Origin: Rhodopirellula sp. | GTDB taxonomy: Bacteria; Planctomycetota; Planctomycetia; Pirellulales; Pirellulaceae | Direction: 5' to 3' | DNA length: 7,635 nt | Assembly: GCA_002712845.1 (NCBI GenBank) | Contig: PAUV01000041.1 | Coordinates: forward strand, 8,854-16,488 | Part shown: in pieces, positions 1-6,488 of the stretch | Layout of the letters: each line of letters begins with the position of its first letter | Position numbering within the stretch: the first letter of the stretch is position 1 | Position numbers and translations under genes: made by a program | Notes under the pieces: generated by a model | What the model was told of the DNA's origin: nothing | The model's input: the letters and a program-made list of their open reading frames with translations, nothing else | The model's database searches: none

Positions 1-395
1 TGGAAAGCCTCAAAGGTCCGGGCCTGCCTCACGGGATCGAGGTGCAAGTGCTCGATCTGGGGTACAAGGCTGCGTTTGAACAAGGCGGAAAACGCAAAGC
101 GGACTGGTTCACCTGTCATGGTGACGTGTTCCCCGTTGGTGCTGCAAAGATGAAACCGTTCGCGCCTGTCGCTCCGAACGGACGCAGGAGTTTTCCTTCG
201 AAAGAATTGACGCTCGATACGGGTGAGTGGAATCACTATTACGTCCGTGCCATCAATGGGGAGGTCCGCTTGTGGGTCAATGGTGAGGAAGTATCAGGTG
301 GTACTGGGTGTTCGCCCAGCACGGGGTACCTGTGTCTTGAATCCGAAGGCTCACCCATTGAGTTCCGAGGTTTGAAACTGCGTGAATTACCGTAG
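1..395 (+). CDS. DUF1080 / 3-keto-disaccharide hydrolase domain protein, C-terminal part
   Basis: The frame is open from the left edge to a TAG at 393-395, so this is the last ~130 residues of a gene whose start lies outside the window. The translation has the hallmarks of the C-terminal half of a DUF1080 jelly-roll domain: an early GIEVQVLD strand, a CHGDVFP segment, GEWNHYYVRAINGEVRLWVNGE, and the closing block GYLCLESEGSPIEFRGLKLREL. Family members are usually exported. Some are known to hydrolyse 3-keto-glycosides in sugar catabolism; many planctomycete copies remain uncharacterised. The domain ends almost exactly at the stop codon, so nothing follows it. The gene converges on the sulfatase gene, and both could act on extracellular polysaccharide, which is inference. 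The family call is firm; substrate and full architecture cannot be seen. Confidence 0.88.
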   Translation, partial: ESLKGPGLPHGIEVQVLDLGYKAAFEQGGKRKADWFTCHGDVFPVGAAKMKPFAPVAPNGRRSFPSKELTLDTGEWNHYYVRAINGEVRLWVNGEEVSGGTGCSPSTGYLCLESEGSPIEFRGLKLRELP

Positions 396-479
396 GCACC
401 GATTCATCCAAATTCTGAGTGGAATCCATTTTTGTTGGTCTGCGTGCAGGCCGACATTTACGGTGGGGGTGCTGAGGTT

Positions 480-2099
480 TTACTTTTTCCAGACAAAAGC
501 TGGTGGGCGAAACGCCTTGACGTCGCGATCATTGCTCAGGGGGGGCCCGGACGTGGATCGACCATCACGAATGATTTTTTGGTAGTCCGCCAGCATCTTT
601 TTCATGCGGGTCTGATTGCCGGCAGATACGTCGGTCGTTTCAGCCGGATCGTTTGTGAGGTTGTAAAGTTGAACGAAGGTTGCATCCTCGAGCTCCTTGT
701 GATTCTTGGGATTGCGGCCAAAGACTTCGATTGCCTTTTTCCACGCGTCCTCGGATCTTGGTTCCGTAAAGAACTGTCCGGAACTGCCACTTCCAGGACC
801 AAGGATCAGTTTCCAGTCACCATCACGAAAGGCGTCTGTACGCGTCCCGCGAATCACGAGGTTCTTGCGATGTGGCTGGTCAGGTTGCTTCAAGACAGAT
901 AGGAAACTGGAGGAATCGGGTGCCTGGCTTGAGGACAGTTGAATTCTCGCAATGTCAGCCCATGTCGCCATCAGGTCATTCAGGCCGATCAGGGCATTGC
1001 TGACGCCACCCGGTTTGATGACGCCAGGCCAAACCGTCGCGAAGGGGATTCGAAGCCCGCCTTCAAAGGCAGAGAATTTGTAGCCCCGCCATGGTCCAGC
1101 AGAAAAGTGTCCATCCTCTTCCATCTCCTGCATTTGATTTGCAGTGGCTTGCAGTCGGCGACCAGAGTAATGCCCGGGGCCGTGATCAGAGGCGACCATG
1201 ACCACGGTGTTCTCGGCAATGCCGGCGTCGGTCAGTTGTTTGCGAATTCTGCCGATACACGCATCGGCATTCATGACAAAATCGCCATAGATTCCGATGC
1301 GGCTTTTGCCTTTGAACTCAGCTTCGGGTGAGGTCGGAGTGTGCGGTGCTGTGAGAGCAACGAAAAGAAAGAAGGGCTTGGTTTTTTGGGCCTGACTTTG
1401 AATGAAGTTTCCTGCTTCTTTGCAGAAGGTTGAAAGAACCTCTGTGTCGACAAAGTCTTCGGCGGCTGGACCCACTCGATTGAATGCACTCCAGCCTTTC
1501 TGTGCGGTCACCTTTCCTTGCCATTGTTTGCCACGAATGTAGGCATAGGGAAACATGTCGAGCGATCCAGGTAGAAAAAAACACTCGTCAAAACCGTAAT
1601 CGCTGGGCCCAATCTGAATGGGCTTGGTGAAGTCCGTGTTTTCGGGACCCTGAACTTTACCATCAAGAGTGGTCATTCGGGTGCCGAGATGCCATTTGCC
1701 GACGTAGCCTGTGGCGTAACCACCCGACCGGAACATGTCACCAATGGTGTGTTGCGATTCCGGGAATCGTAAACCGGTAAACCCCCACGGGCCCCCTCGT
1801 TCAGCCTTGCCAAAACGAAAGGCATAACGACCTGTCATGATCGAGGTGCGACTGGGGACACAAACTGAATCGGTCACATGCGCATCGGTGAACTTCATGC
1901 CCTCGGCACACATTTGATCAAAATGGGGTGTGTCCACGTTGCACTTATCGCCACCAAATGCTTTGACATCTCCGTAGCCGAGGTCGTCAGCCAGAATGAA
2001 CACGATATTGGGAAGATCAGCCGCCACGCTGATACTCAAATGCATGACGCTGCTTGACCCAACAAGTAACAAAATTGCGGGGAATCGATTGAGTGACAT
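480..2099 (-). CDS. Exported S1-family (formylglycine-dependent) sulfatase
   Basis: A complete 539-residue protein, a usual length for planctomycete arylsulfatase-like enzymes. Residues 1-27 form a signal peptide: short basic start, hydrophobic core, cleavage likely after SVAA. The mature protein opens with NIVFILADDLGYGD, whose Asp38/Asp39 bind the metal. The sulfatase signature C-V-P-S-R runs from Cys80, the residue converted to formylglycine, and ends in MTGR. GYVGKWHLG (131-139) is the second signature; His253 in TAPH and Lys341 are likely sulfate-site residues. Asp305-His306 in SDHG complete the metal site, with His where many relatives have Asn, a known variant. The enzyme should hydrolyse sulfate esters outside the cytoplasm and needs a formylglycine-generating enzyme encoded elsewhere. 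The substrate, possibly a sulfated glycan, cannot be read from the sequence. The ATG at 2099 is chosen because it directly precedes the signal peptide; the ribosome site (GAGA-like) is weak. Confidence 0.95.
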   Translation of the reverse strand: MSLNRFPAILLLVGSSSVMHLSISVAADLPNIVFILADDLGYGDVKAFGGDKCNVDTPHFDQMCAEGMKFTDAHVTDSVCVPSRTSIMTGRYAFRFGKAERGGPWGFTGLRFPESQHTIGDMFRSGGYATGYVGKWHLGTRMTTLDGKVQGPENTDFTKPIQIGPSDYGFDECFFLPGSLDMFPYAYIRGKQWQGKVTAQKGWSAFNRVGPAAEDFVDTEVLSTFCKEAGNFIQSQAQKTKPFFLFVALTAPHTPTSPEAEFKGKSRIGIYGDFVMNADACIGRIRKQLTDAGIAENTVVMVASDHGPGHYSGRRLQATANQMQEMEEDGHFSAGPWRGYKFSAFEGGLRIPFATVWPGVIKPGGVSNALIGLNDLMATWADIARIQLSSSQAPDSSSFLSVLKQPDQPHRKNLVIRGTRTDAFRDGDWKLILGPGSGSSGQFFTEPRSEDAWKKAIEVFGRNPKNHKELEDATFVQLYNLTNDPAETTDVSAGNQTRMKKMLADYQKIIRDGRSTSGPPLSNDRDVKAFRPPAFVWKK

Positions 2100-2232
2100 G
2101 CTGGATTCTCGTGACGTGGGGGGGCAATTACTTGGCCGTCATTTTACTGGCTCAGCCACACCGTGAGTGTACTAATCGATGCTGACGTTCCATCACTTCA
2201 ACGATCGTGTTGAGCTCGTCTATGCTTCCGAA

Positions 2233-2252
2233 GCTCTAACGCTCTAACGCTC
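2233..2252. repeat. Short tandem repeat, 8-bp unit GCTCTAAC, 2.5 copies
   Basis: Two exact adjacent copies of GCTCTAAC are followed by GCTC. The repeat lies in the gap between the VWA and sulfatase genes, about 130-150 bp before the sulfatase start. The role is unknown, and copy number might vary between strains. Confidence 0.7.
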
Positions 2253-2304
2253 CGGCGATGGCGACGGAACACGTCTCGATTCCCGCTTCAAAGGCTAGCA
2301 ATCT

Positions 2305-2338
2305 ATCGGTACTCACTTCAACGGAAAGTAGTATCGAT
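2305..2338 (-). terminator. Imperfect hairpin just downstream of the VWA gene (possible transcript end)
   Basis: The arms 2305-2318 and 2326-2338 pair over 13 positions with one bulged base and one non-Watson-Crick pair, closing a 7-base loop (2319-2325). The hairpin starts about 16 bases after the VWA stop codon in the direction of that gene, so a 3'-end or RNA-stabilising role fits. No run of T follows on the minus strand, so it is not a classic intrinsic terminator; a processing or protective stem is equally possible. The pairing is seen directly; the function is inferred. Confidence 0.45.
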
Positions 2339-2354
2339 CCATCTTGTTTAAACT

Positions 2355-3455
2355 TTAGGGCGCAGGAATGAATCGGTACTGACCACCTTTTTGTGTGGCA
2401 ATCATTTTCATCAAGGGACCACTGCTGACACTTTCAAAGGCAATGGTATGAACGATGATCTCTCGGGGGTATTCAGCCAGGATTACTTTAGGGTCCAGCA
2501 TCACGTCGCCAGGCGGCGGCATCGCCTTTCGCGCCGAACCGAAGCCTTGGAAAAAATCATTAAGCGGTGAATTCAGATTTGTCCCGTGACCGTACAGAAA
2601 CTCACCATCAGAGAGAAAGAAAACGGCATCTGGTTTCAGGTTACCTGCGATTTGCAGCGCTCGTGCGGGCATGGTTCCACCGTTGGGGCGAACTTGGTAT
2701 CGCAGCCAAGTGATTGCAGCTTGCTTGTTGGTGGGAGTTGCTTGTCTCATCACAGCTTCATTGTTCTTCACGAACATTGGTAATGCGGCATTGCTATACA
2801 GGATGACTGAAAAGTCTTGCTCGTCATTGAGTTGATTGATCGATCCGATTAGTTCCTGAGTGGCACGCGCAAGTCGTTGCCCATTTCGAGCAGCCATGCT
2901 GGATGAAACATCAAGGACGAATACGAAACGATTGCCATAAGCTTCGGCACCAAAAAACTTGATGCTCGTTTTGGGTTTACTTTTCGGTCCAGAATCAGCG
3001 GGGGCATCCCTTGGGGTACCGGTTATCGCAGCACTTTCACCAGGCATCGGAGTTGGTTCCAGGTCGACAAGCTCGACTAAGTCGACCGGAATGATTTCTG
3101 AAGTCGCTGGATCATCAGTGAGGGTTTCGGGGATGGCGATGTCGACGCTCGTCATGCTCGACAATTCTTCGGTGCTGGTCCAAGGATTCTGAGCGTCTGC
3201 GGCAGCAATTGAGATAACCAAGGGGGCAGAGCGGTCCGTTGGTATCAGCACCAAGGCCAAGGCAATGAGGATGACCAAGTGAACGATGAGCGAAAATAGG
3301 AACCCGGAACACTGTCTGAGTTTTCGTTCCCCTTCGGTTTCAAGATTTTCGACATCACTATTGATTTCGGTTAACGCATCTCTATCGGTCTCGGGAACAG
3401 CATCCGGGATCGGAGGCGGTGTTTGGTGATGCTCGATAGGTGGTGGAGTCAGCAA
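2355..3455 (-). CDS. Membrane-anchored von Willebrand factor A domain protein
   Basis: A 366-residue protein of planctomycete type. Residues 1-50 are proline-rich and acidic, ending in a small basic cluster (Arg44, Lys45, Arg47). Residues 52-71 form a single hydrophobic helix, so the N-terminus should be cytoplasmic and the rest periplasmic. Residues ~75-165 are an acidic, Pro/Thr/Ser-rich linker. The VWA domain fills ~166-366. It starts at FFGAEAYGNRFVFVLDVSSSM and carries a complete MIDAS metal site: Asp182, Ser184 and Ser186, Thr261 in NGGT, and Asp283 in LSDGE. Such domains bind protein ligands through a divalent cation; the partner is unknown. The start is a TTG at 3453-3455. No in-frame ATG exists between the upstream stop (3507-3509) and this point; a CTG at 3504-3506 is an alternative that would add 17 residues. 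The ribosome site is weak. The gene is divergent from the exporter operon. Confidence 0.88.
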   Translation of the reverse strand: MLTPPPIEHHQTPPPIPDAVPETDRDALTEINSDVENLETEGERKLRQCSGFLFSLIVHLVILIALALVLIPTDRSAPLVISIAAADAQNPWTSTEELSSMTSVDIAIPETLTDDPATSEIIPVDLVELVDLEPTPMPGESAAITGTPRDAPADSGPKSKPKTSIKFFGAEAYGNRFVFVLDVSSSMAARNGQRLARATQELIGSINQLNDEQDFSVILYSNAALPMFVKNNEAVMRQATPTNKQAAITWLRYQVRPNGGTMPARALQIAGNLKPDAVFFLSDGEFLYGHGTNLNSPLNDFFQGFGSARKAMPPPGDVMLDPKVILAEYPREIIVHTIAFESVSSGPLMKMIATQKGGQYRFIPAP

Positions 3456-3863
3456 GGATTCACGACGGGATGGAATGAGAGAAACACGATGTGAATAGGG
3501 TGCCAGTCACAGGCTCGTTTCATGTTAGAGCTTATCAGGATTAGATCGACGGTCAGGATTGGGTCAGAGTTGCGATCCCGGAGTTTGTCTGCTCGCGTGC
3601 CTCTCTAGCCTACCAGCCCTCGCTACGGGCAACAAATAACGGGTTTATTTTGGCCCACTGACGGCATGCTGGAACAAAGGCCGGCATTTTGTTGGGTAGC
3701 GTAAAGATCGGGTATCGTGATCGTTGGTTGTAAATCCCGTTGTGATTTGATGCTGAAGTTTTCATACTGTCTTCGGTCCTCTTTTCTCCTATGATGTGGC
3801 GGCTATCCACGAACCAAGCGGTGTCACTGACCGGGGGCGCTCCTCAGGGAATCAGCTGACGTC
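3456..3863. promoter_or_regulatory. Divergent intergenic region between VWA gene and exporter operon
   Basis: This stretch must contain the start signals of both the minus-strand VWA gene and the plus-strand exporter operon, but I see no convincing -35/-10 pair. Visible elements are an 8-bp direct repeat TCAGGATT at 3535-3542 and 3553-3560 (period 18), about 80-105 bp before the VWA start, which could be paired operator half-sites; an AT-rich 6-bp hairpin AAATAA/TTATTT at 3634-3650; and a perfect palindrome TGACGTCA at 3857-3864. One weak minus-strand small ORF lies inside and is listed separately. Confidence 0.4.
3610..3765 (-). CDS. Possible small protein of 51 residues, unknown function
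   Basis: This minus-strand ORF runs from an ATG at 3763-3765 to a TAG at 3610-3612. The ATG follows a purine-rich stretch containing AGAGGA (plus-strand 3777-3782), 11 bases from the start, and a second AGGAG block at 3786-3790. This is a better ribosome-site context than the neighbouring large genes have. A GTG at 3810 would lengthen it by 15 residues but has no such site. The product is polar and basic, with no membrane helix, signal peptide or motif I recognise, and its composition gives no strong sign of real coding. It lies upstream of, and in the same direction as, the VWA gene, 154 bp away. It may be spurious. Confidence 0.22.
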   Translation of the reverse strand: MKTSASNHNGIYNQRSRYPIFTLPNKMPAFVPACRQWAKINPLFVARSEGW

Positions 3864-3980
3864 ATGTTGGGGCACTTAGGGCGAGTTGTGATGGTTGCGA
3901 GTAGTGGTGCAGTCAGCCCCGAAAATACGGTTCTGTTGGAACTTTCCGCGATCGAGAAGGCTAACAGCCTTTCAGCATGA
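3864..3980 (+). CDS. Possible leader ORF (38 codons) overlapping the adaptor gene start
   Basis: A short ORF from ATG 3864-3866 ends in TGA at 3978-3980, overlapping the adaptor ATG (3977-3979) as ATGA, the classic arrangement for translational coupling. Internal starts exist: GTG 3888 and ATG 3891, preceded by AGGG at 3878-3881. These have the better ribosome-site spacing and would give 29-31 residues. The ATG at 3864 lies at the end of the palindrome TGACGTCA. The peptide ends in a helix-like LLELSAIEKANSLSA; no family is recognised. The adaptor ATG itself has no well-placed Shine-Dalgarno; its nearest purine run, GAGAAGG at 3954-3960, is too far upstream and partly inside a hairpin. A coupled leader would explain this. 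No comparative support is available, so it stays tentative. Confidence 0.35.
   Translation: MLGHLGRVVMVASSGAVSPENTVLLELSAIEKANSLSA
3957..3971 (+). promoter_or_regulatory. Hairpin 5 bases before the adaptor start codon
   Basis: AAGGCT (3957-3962) and AGCCTT (3966-3971) form a perfect 6-bp stem with a 3-base AAC loop, ending 5 bases before the adaptor ATG. The 5' arm contains the AAGG of the only purine-rich ribosome-site candidate. Folding would hide that site or change its distance to the ATG. The hairpin lies inside the possible leader ORF, so a ribosome translating the leader would melt it. The structure is seen in the sequence; the regulatory role is inference. Confidence 0.4.
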
Positions 3981-5239
3981 GAACTCTTTTAAAATTACTG
4001 ACCGTCGTGGTGCTATTGGGGGCTGTGGCGGCTTTGGGATACCAGCCTGCACGCAACTATTGGCGTGAACGTAACAAGATCACGTGGGATACGTCGGAGA
4101 TCGAATCTGGCGACATCACTCGCTTTGTCAATTCCACGGGCACCGTGCAACCGGTTTTGTCGGTCTCCATCGGTTCGTTTGTCTCCGGCCCGATTGTTGA
4201 ACTCAATGTTGATTTTAATGATGAAGTGAAGCAAGGTGATGTGCTCGCCCGAGTTGATCCACGACTCTTCAAGGCTGGGGTTGATCGAGACAATGCGACA
4301 CTTTCGACACGCGAAGCTGATCTGGAGCGTATTGAAGCGCAGTTGCAGCAGTCACTGAATAATTTCCTTCGTGGGAAGCGACTTCGAGACAAGAACAAAG
4401 ATTTTCTTTCTGATCGTGAGATGGACGCATTGGTGTTTGATGTCAAGTCATTGCAAGCACAGCGGAAACTTGCAAAAGCATCGATCTTGCAGGCCAAGGC
4501 CTCGTTGGAAACATCTCAGGCAAATTTGAAGTATTGCGAGGTGACTTCGCCTGTCGACGGAGTGGTCATCAATCGATTGATCAATCCAGGTCAGACATTG
4601 GCGGCACAGTTCCAAACACCAGAATTGTTTGTGGTTGCTCCTGATCTGCGAGAAAAGGTCCACGTGTTTGCTTCGGTGGATGAAGCCGACATTGGACTGA
4701 TTCAAGCTGCAAAGGATTCAGGCAAGCCGGTCGATTTCACGGTTGATGCCCATCCTGATGAAGTGTTTGACGGAAAAATTGAGCAGATTCGGGTTAGCAG
4801 CGTTGCAACTCAAAACGTCGTCACTTATCCCGTCGTGATTGCTGCCACTAATCCTGATTTAAAATTGCTACCCGGAATGACGGCCAGCATATCTTTTGAA
4901 GTTGATTCAACAGATGATGTTCCGAAGATCCCGAACGCCGCGTTACGGTTTTTTCCTGACAACGTGAAACTGGTTCGTGAAGCAGACAGACAGTTGATCG
5001 ATGGCTCGAGTTGGAGAACGAAAAAAACTGATGCTGAAAAGGATGAGGCGGCCAATCAGACAGCGAGCGAGAGTGCGGAAGCACAGCGAAAAAAAAACCA
5101 GCGGCACGTTTGGGTGGTCGATGGTGAATTACTTCGTGCGGTCGAAGTCACGACAGGTTTGATGGAGAATAAGTTTACCGAGATGGTCTCCGGTGATCTC
5201 AAGGTTGGTGACAAGCTAGTCATTGGCAAGAAGGACTAA
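3977..5239 (+). CDS. MacA-type periplasmic adaptor of an ABC exporter (HlyD/RND-adaptor family)
   Basis: A 420-residue membrane-fusion protein. Residues 4-22 form an N-terminal membrane anchor. A first biotinyl-lipoyl half spans ~60-97 (VSIGSFVSGPIVEL ... GDVLARVDP); a long alpha-hairpin coiled coil with many Glu/Gln/Lys/Leu residues spans ~100-185. The second lipoyl half is SPVDGVVINRLINPGQ (191-206). The beta-barrel covers ~225-310, with NVVTYPVVI and LLPGMTA as hallmarks. A C-terminal membrane-proximal segment (377-420) ends in GDKLVIG. The protein should link the inner-membrane permease to a TolC-like outer-membrane duct. Between the barrel and the last segment, residues ~335-376 form a charged Lys/Glu/Ala/Gln stretch that looks longer than in E. 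coli MacA (371 residues in all), and it carries an A9 run. An in-frame stop at 3962-3964 fixes the ATG at 3977 as the start. It is the first gene of a three-gene operon. Confidence 0.93.
   Translation: MRTLLKLLTVVVLLGAVAALGYQPARNYWRERNKITWDTSEIESGDITRFVNSTGTVQPVLSVSIGSFVSGPIVELNVDFNDEVKQGDVLARVDPRLFKAGVDRDNATLSTREADLERIEAQLQQSLNNFLRGKRLRDKNKDFLSDREMDALVFDVKSLQAQRKLAKASILQAKASLETSQANLKYCEVTSPVDGVVINRLINPGQTLAAQFQTPELFVVAPDLREKVHVFASVDEADIGLIQAAKDSGKPVDFTVDAHPDEVFDGKIEQIRVSSVATQNVVTYPVVIAATNPDLKLLPGMTASISFEVDSTDDVPKIPNAALRFFPDNVKLVREADRQLIDGSSWRTKKTDAEKDEAANQTASESAEAQRKKNQRHVWVVDGELLRAVEVTTGLMENKFTEMVSGDLKVGDKLVIGKKD
5089..5097 (+). other. A9 homopolymer forming an A-AAA-AAC slippery heptamer
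   Basis: Nine consecutive A lie in the adaptor gene, read as CGA AAA AAA AAC (Arg371-Asn374). In the reading frame the last seven bases form A-AAA-AAC, the X-XXY-YYZ pattern of -1 slippage sites. Long A runs also promote polymerase slippage. A -1 shift reaches TGA ten codons later, giving a protein that lacks the C-terminal ~44 residues; the other frame also closes within about 22 codons. No strong downstream stem was identified by eye. Confidence 0.5.
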
Positions 5240-5246
5240 GTCAAGC

Positions 5247-6488
5247 ATGTCTTTCTTTGATACGGTTCGCATTGCGTTTCGCGCATTGTTGAAAAACAAA
5301 ATGCGTGCAATTTTGACCATCATTGGTGTCGTGATTGGAATCGCGGCAGTGACGACGATCGTTTCCATCGGACAAGGTGCAAGCAAGCTGGTAAGCGGTG
5401 AGTTTGAAGCCTTGGGAACGAATGTAATTCTTGTGTTTCCAGGACAGACCAGGCGTGGTGGGGCAAGGCAGTCCGGCGCGCCGACTCTCACCACAGCGGA
5501 CGCCGATTCAATTGGAGCCGAATGCCCTGCAGTGTTGGCAGCGTCTCCAATCGTTGGGACTGCCGGACAAATCATCTATGGCAATGAGAACTGGAATCCA
5601 AAACAGATGCAGGGTGTCGGGCAAGACTACCTGACTGTGCGGAATTGGGAGCTTGAAGCTGGTGGTTTCTTTTCCACTAGTGACATTGAATCCAATGCCA
5701 AGGTCTGTGTGATTGGCCAGACGTTGATTCCCAAGCTGTTTCGCACTGTCAATCCGATGGACGAGATGATCAGGATCAATAATGTTCCGTTCCGCGTTAT
5801 AGGAATTCTTGGAAAAAAGGGTGCCAACATGGTGGGTGATGATCAAGACGATGTGGTCTTGATGCCTCACACCACGGTTCGAAAAAGACTCAATGGATCA
5901 CCGCTCGACAACGTCGGGATCATCATGGTTTCCGCACGTGGGACCAACCAGATGGGGGAAGCGGCTAAACAAATCGAAACGCTGCTCTATGAACGCCACG
6001 AAATCGGTGCTTCTGAAGAACCCGATTTCAGTGTTCAGGATACGACCGAAATTGCTGCGACACTCGGAATCATTACCGGAACATTGACACTCATGCTCTC
6101 TGCCATTGCAGGGATTTCTCTACTTGTCGGTGGTGTTGGAATCATGAACATCATGCTGGTTTCGGTCACAGAGAGAACGCGAGAGATCGGAATTCGAATG
6201 GCACTGGGAGCGCGTGGAAAAGATATCTTGCGGCAATTCCTGATCGAGTCGGTAGTGCTGTCGTGTATTGGTGGTGCCATCGGACTGTTGCTTGGGACCG
6301 GTGCGTCCATGTGTGCCAACGTGCTAATTAACATTTATAAGCCGGGAACTGATTGGCCGATGATCGTTTCCATCCCGGCGGCAGTGGTGGCGATGGGATT
6401 TGCAGCGGCCGTGGGGGTTTTCTTTGGTTACTATCCCGCGCGACGCGCGAGCAAGCTCGACCCGATTGATGCGTTGAGGTACGAGTAA
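5247..6488 (+). CDS. MacB-type ABC exporter permease (MacB_PCD plus FtsX domains)
   Basis: A 413-residue permease without an attached ATPase domain. The first membrane helix spans ~21-42 and is preceded by RIAFRALLKNKMRAILT, the typical MacB entry motif. A large periplasmic domain covers ~43-275 and includes the family block GKKGANMVGDDQDDVVLMP (189-207). Three further helices lie at ~278-303, ~332-358 and ~373-396. The coupling-helix motif TERTREIGIRMALGA (308-322) should contact the ATPase, and the protein ends in the typical YYPARRASKLDPIDALRYE. The family works by mechanotransmission: ATP hydrolysis inside moves the periplasmic domain to push substrate from the periplasm into an exit duct. 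I chose ATG 5247, 7 bp after the adaptor stop and with AAGAAGGA at 5228-5235 as ribosome site. An upstream in-frame TTG (5223) would only add eight non-conserved residues inside the adaptor gene. Substrate unknown: lipid, peptide or drug are all possible. Confidence 0.94.
   Translation: MSFFDTVRIAFRALLKNKMRAILTIIGVVIGIAAVTTIVSIGQGASKLVSGEFEALGTNVILVFPGQTRRGGARQSGAPTLTTADADSIGAECPAVLAASPIVGTAGQIIYGNENWNPKQMQGVGQDYLTVRNWELEAGGFFSTSDIESNAKVCVIGQTLIPKLFRTVNPMDEMIRINNVPFRVIGILGKKGANMVGDDQDDVVLMPHTTVRKRLNGSPLDNVGIIMVSARGTNQMGEAAKQIETLLYERHEIGASEEPDFSVQDTTEIAATLGIITGTLTLMLSAIAGISLLVGGVGIMNIMLVSVTERTREIGIRMALGARGKDILRQFLIESVVLSCIGGAIGLLLGTGASMCANVLINIYKPGTDWPMIVSIPAAVVAMGFAAAVGVFFGYYPARRASKLDPIDALRYE

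Larger units (their letters stand above)
2100..2354. other. Intergenic region between VWA gene and sulfatase gene
   Basis: These 255 bp separate two minus-strand genes, so they should hold the end of the VWA transcript and the promoter of the sulfatase. Visible contents are: a 7-base G run at 2118-2124, in the sulfatase leader; a short palindrome TGGCTCAGCCA at 2148-2158; an 8-bp unit GCTCTAAC present twice in tandem plus a partial third at 2233-2252; an 11-bp direct repeat TCACTTCAACG at 2193-2203 and 2313-2323; and a hairpin at 2305-2338. No convincing sigma-70 promoter and no ORF of interest were found. Confidence 0.6.

Noticed and set aside
396..479. Bidirectional terminator between the convergent DUF1080 and sulfatase genes
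   Set aside because: Only short, imperfect complementarities (for example GATTC/GAATC) are present, with no strong stem followed by a T run on either strand.
539..545. G7 run inside the sulfatase gene as a phase-variation switch
   Set aside because: The run is short and near the 3' end, after all catalytic motifs; slippage would change only the last ~20 residues.
432..902. 156-codon plus-strand ORF opposite the sulfatase gene
   Set aside because: It lies fully antisense to the conserved C-terminal half of the sulfatase and encodes no recognisable domain; a shadow of codon bias.
2231..3533. Inverted 10-bp match AAGCTCTAAC (2231-2240) and its complement (3524-3533) flanking the VWA gene, suggesting a mobile unit
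   Set aside because: Many 10-bp matches are expected by chance in a window this size; no target duplication, no extension of the match and no transposase.
4057..4497. 146-codon minus-strand ORF opposite the adaptor gene
   Set aside because: Ser/Arg-rich product typical of an antisense reading of a real gene; the adaptor frame is clearly the coding one.
5223..5246. Upstream TTG start for the permease
   Set aside because: It would add eight residues encoded within the adaptor's last codons; the ATG at 5247 has a ribosome site and gives the family's usual N-terminus.
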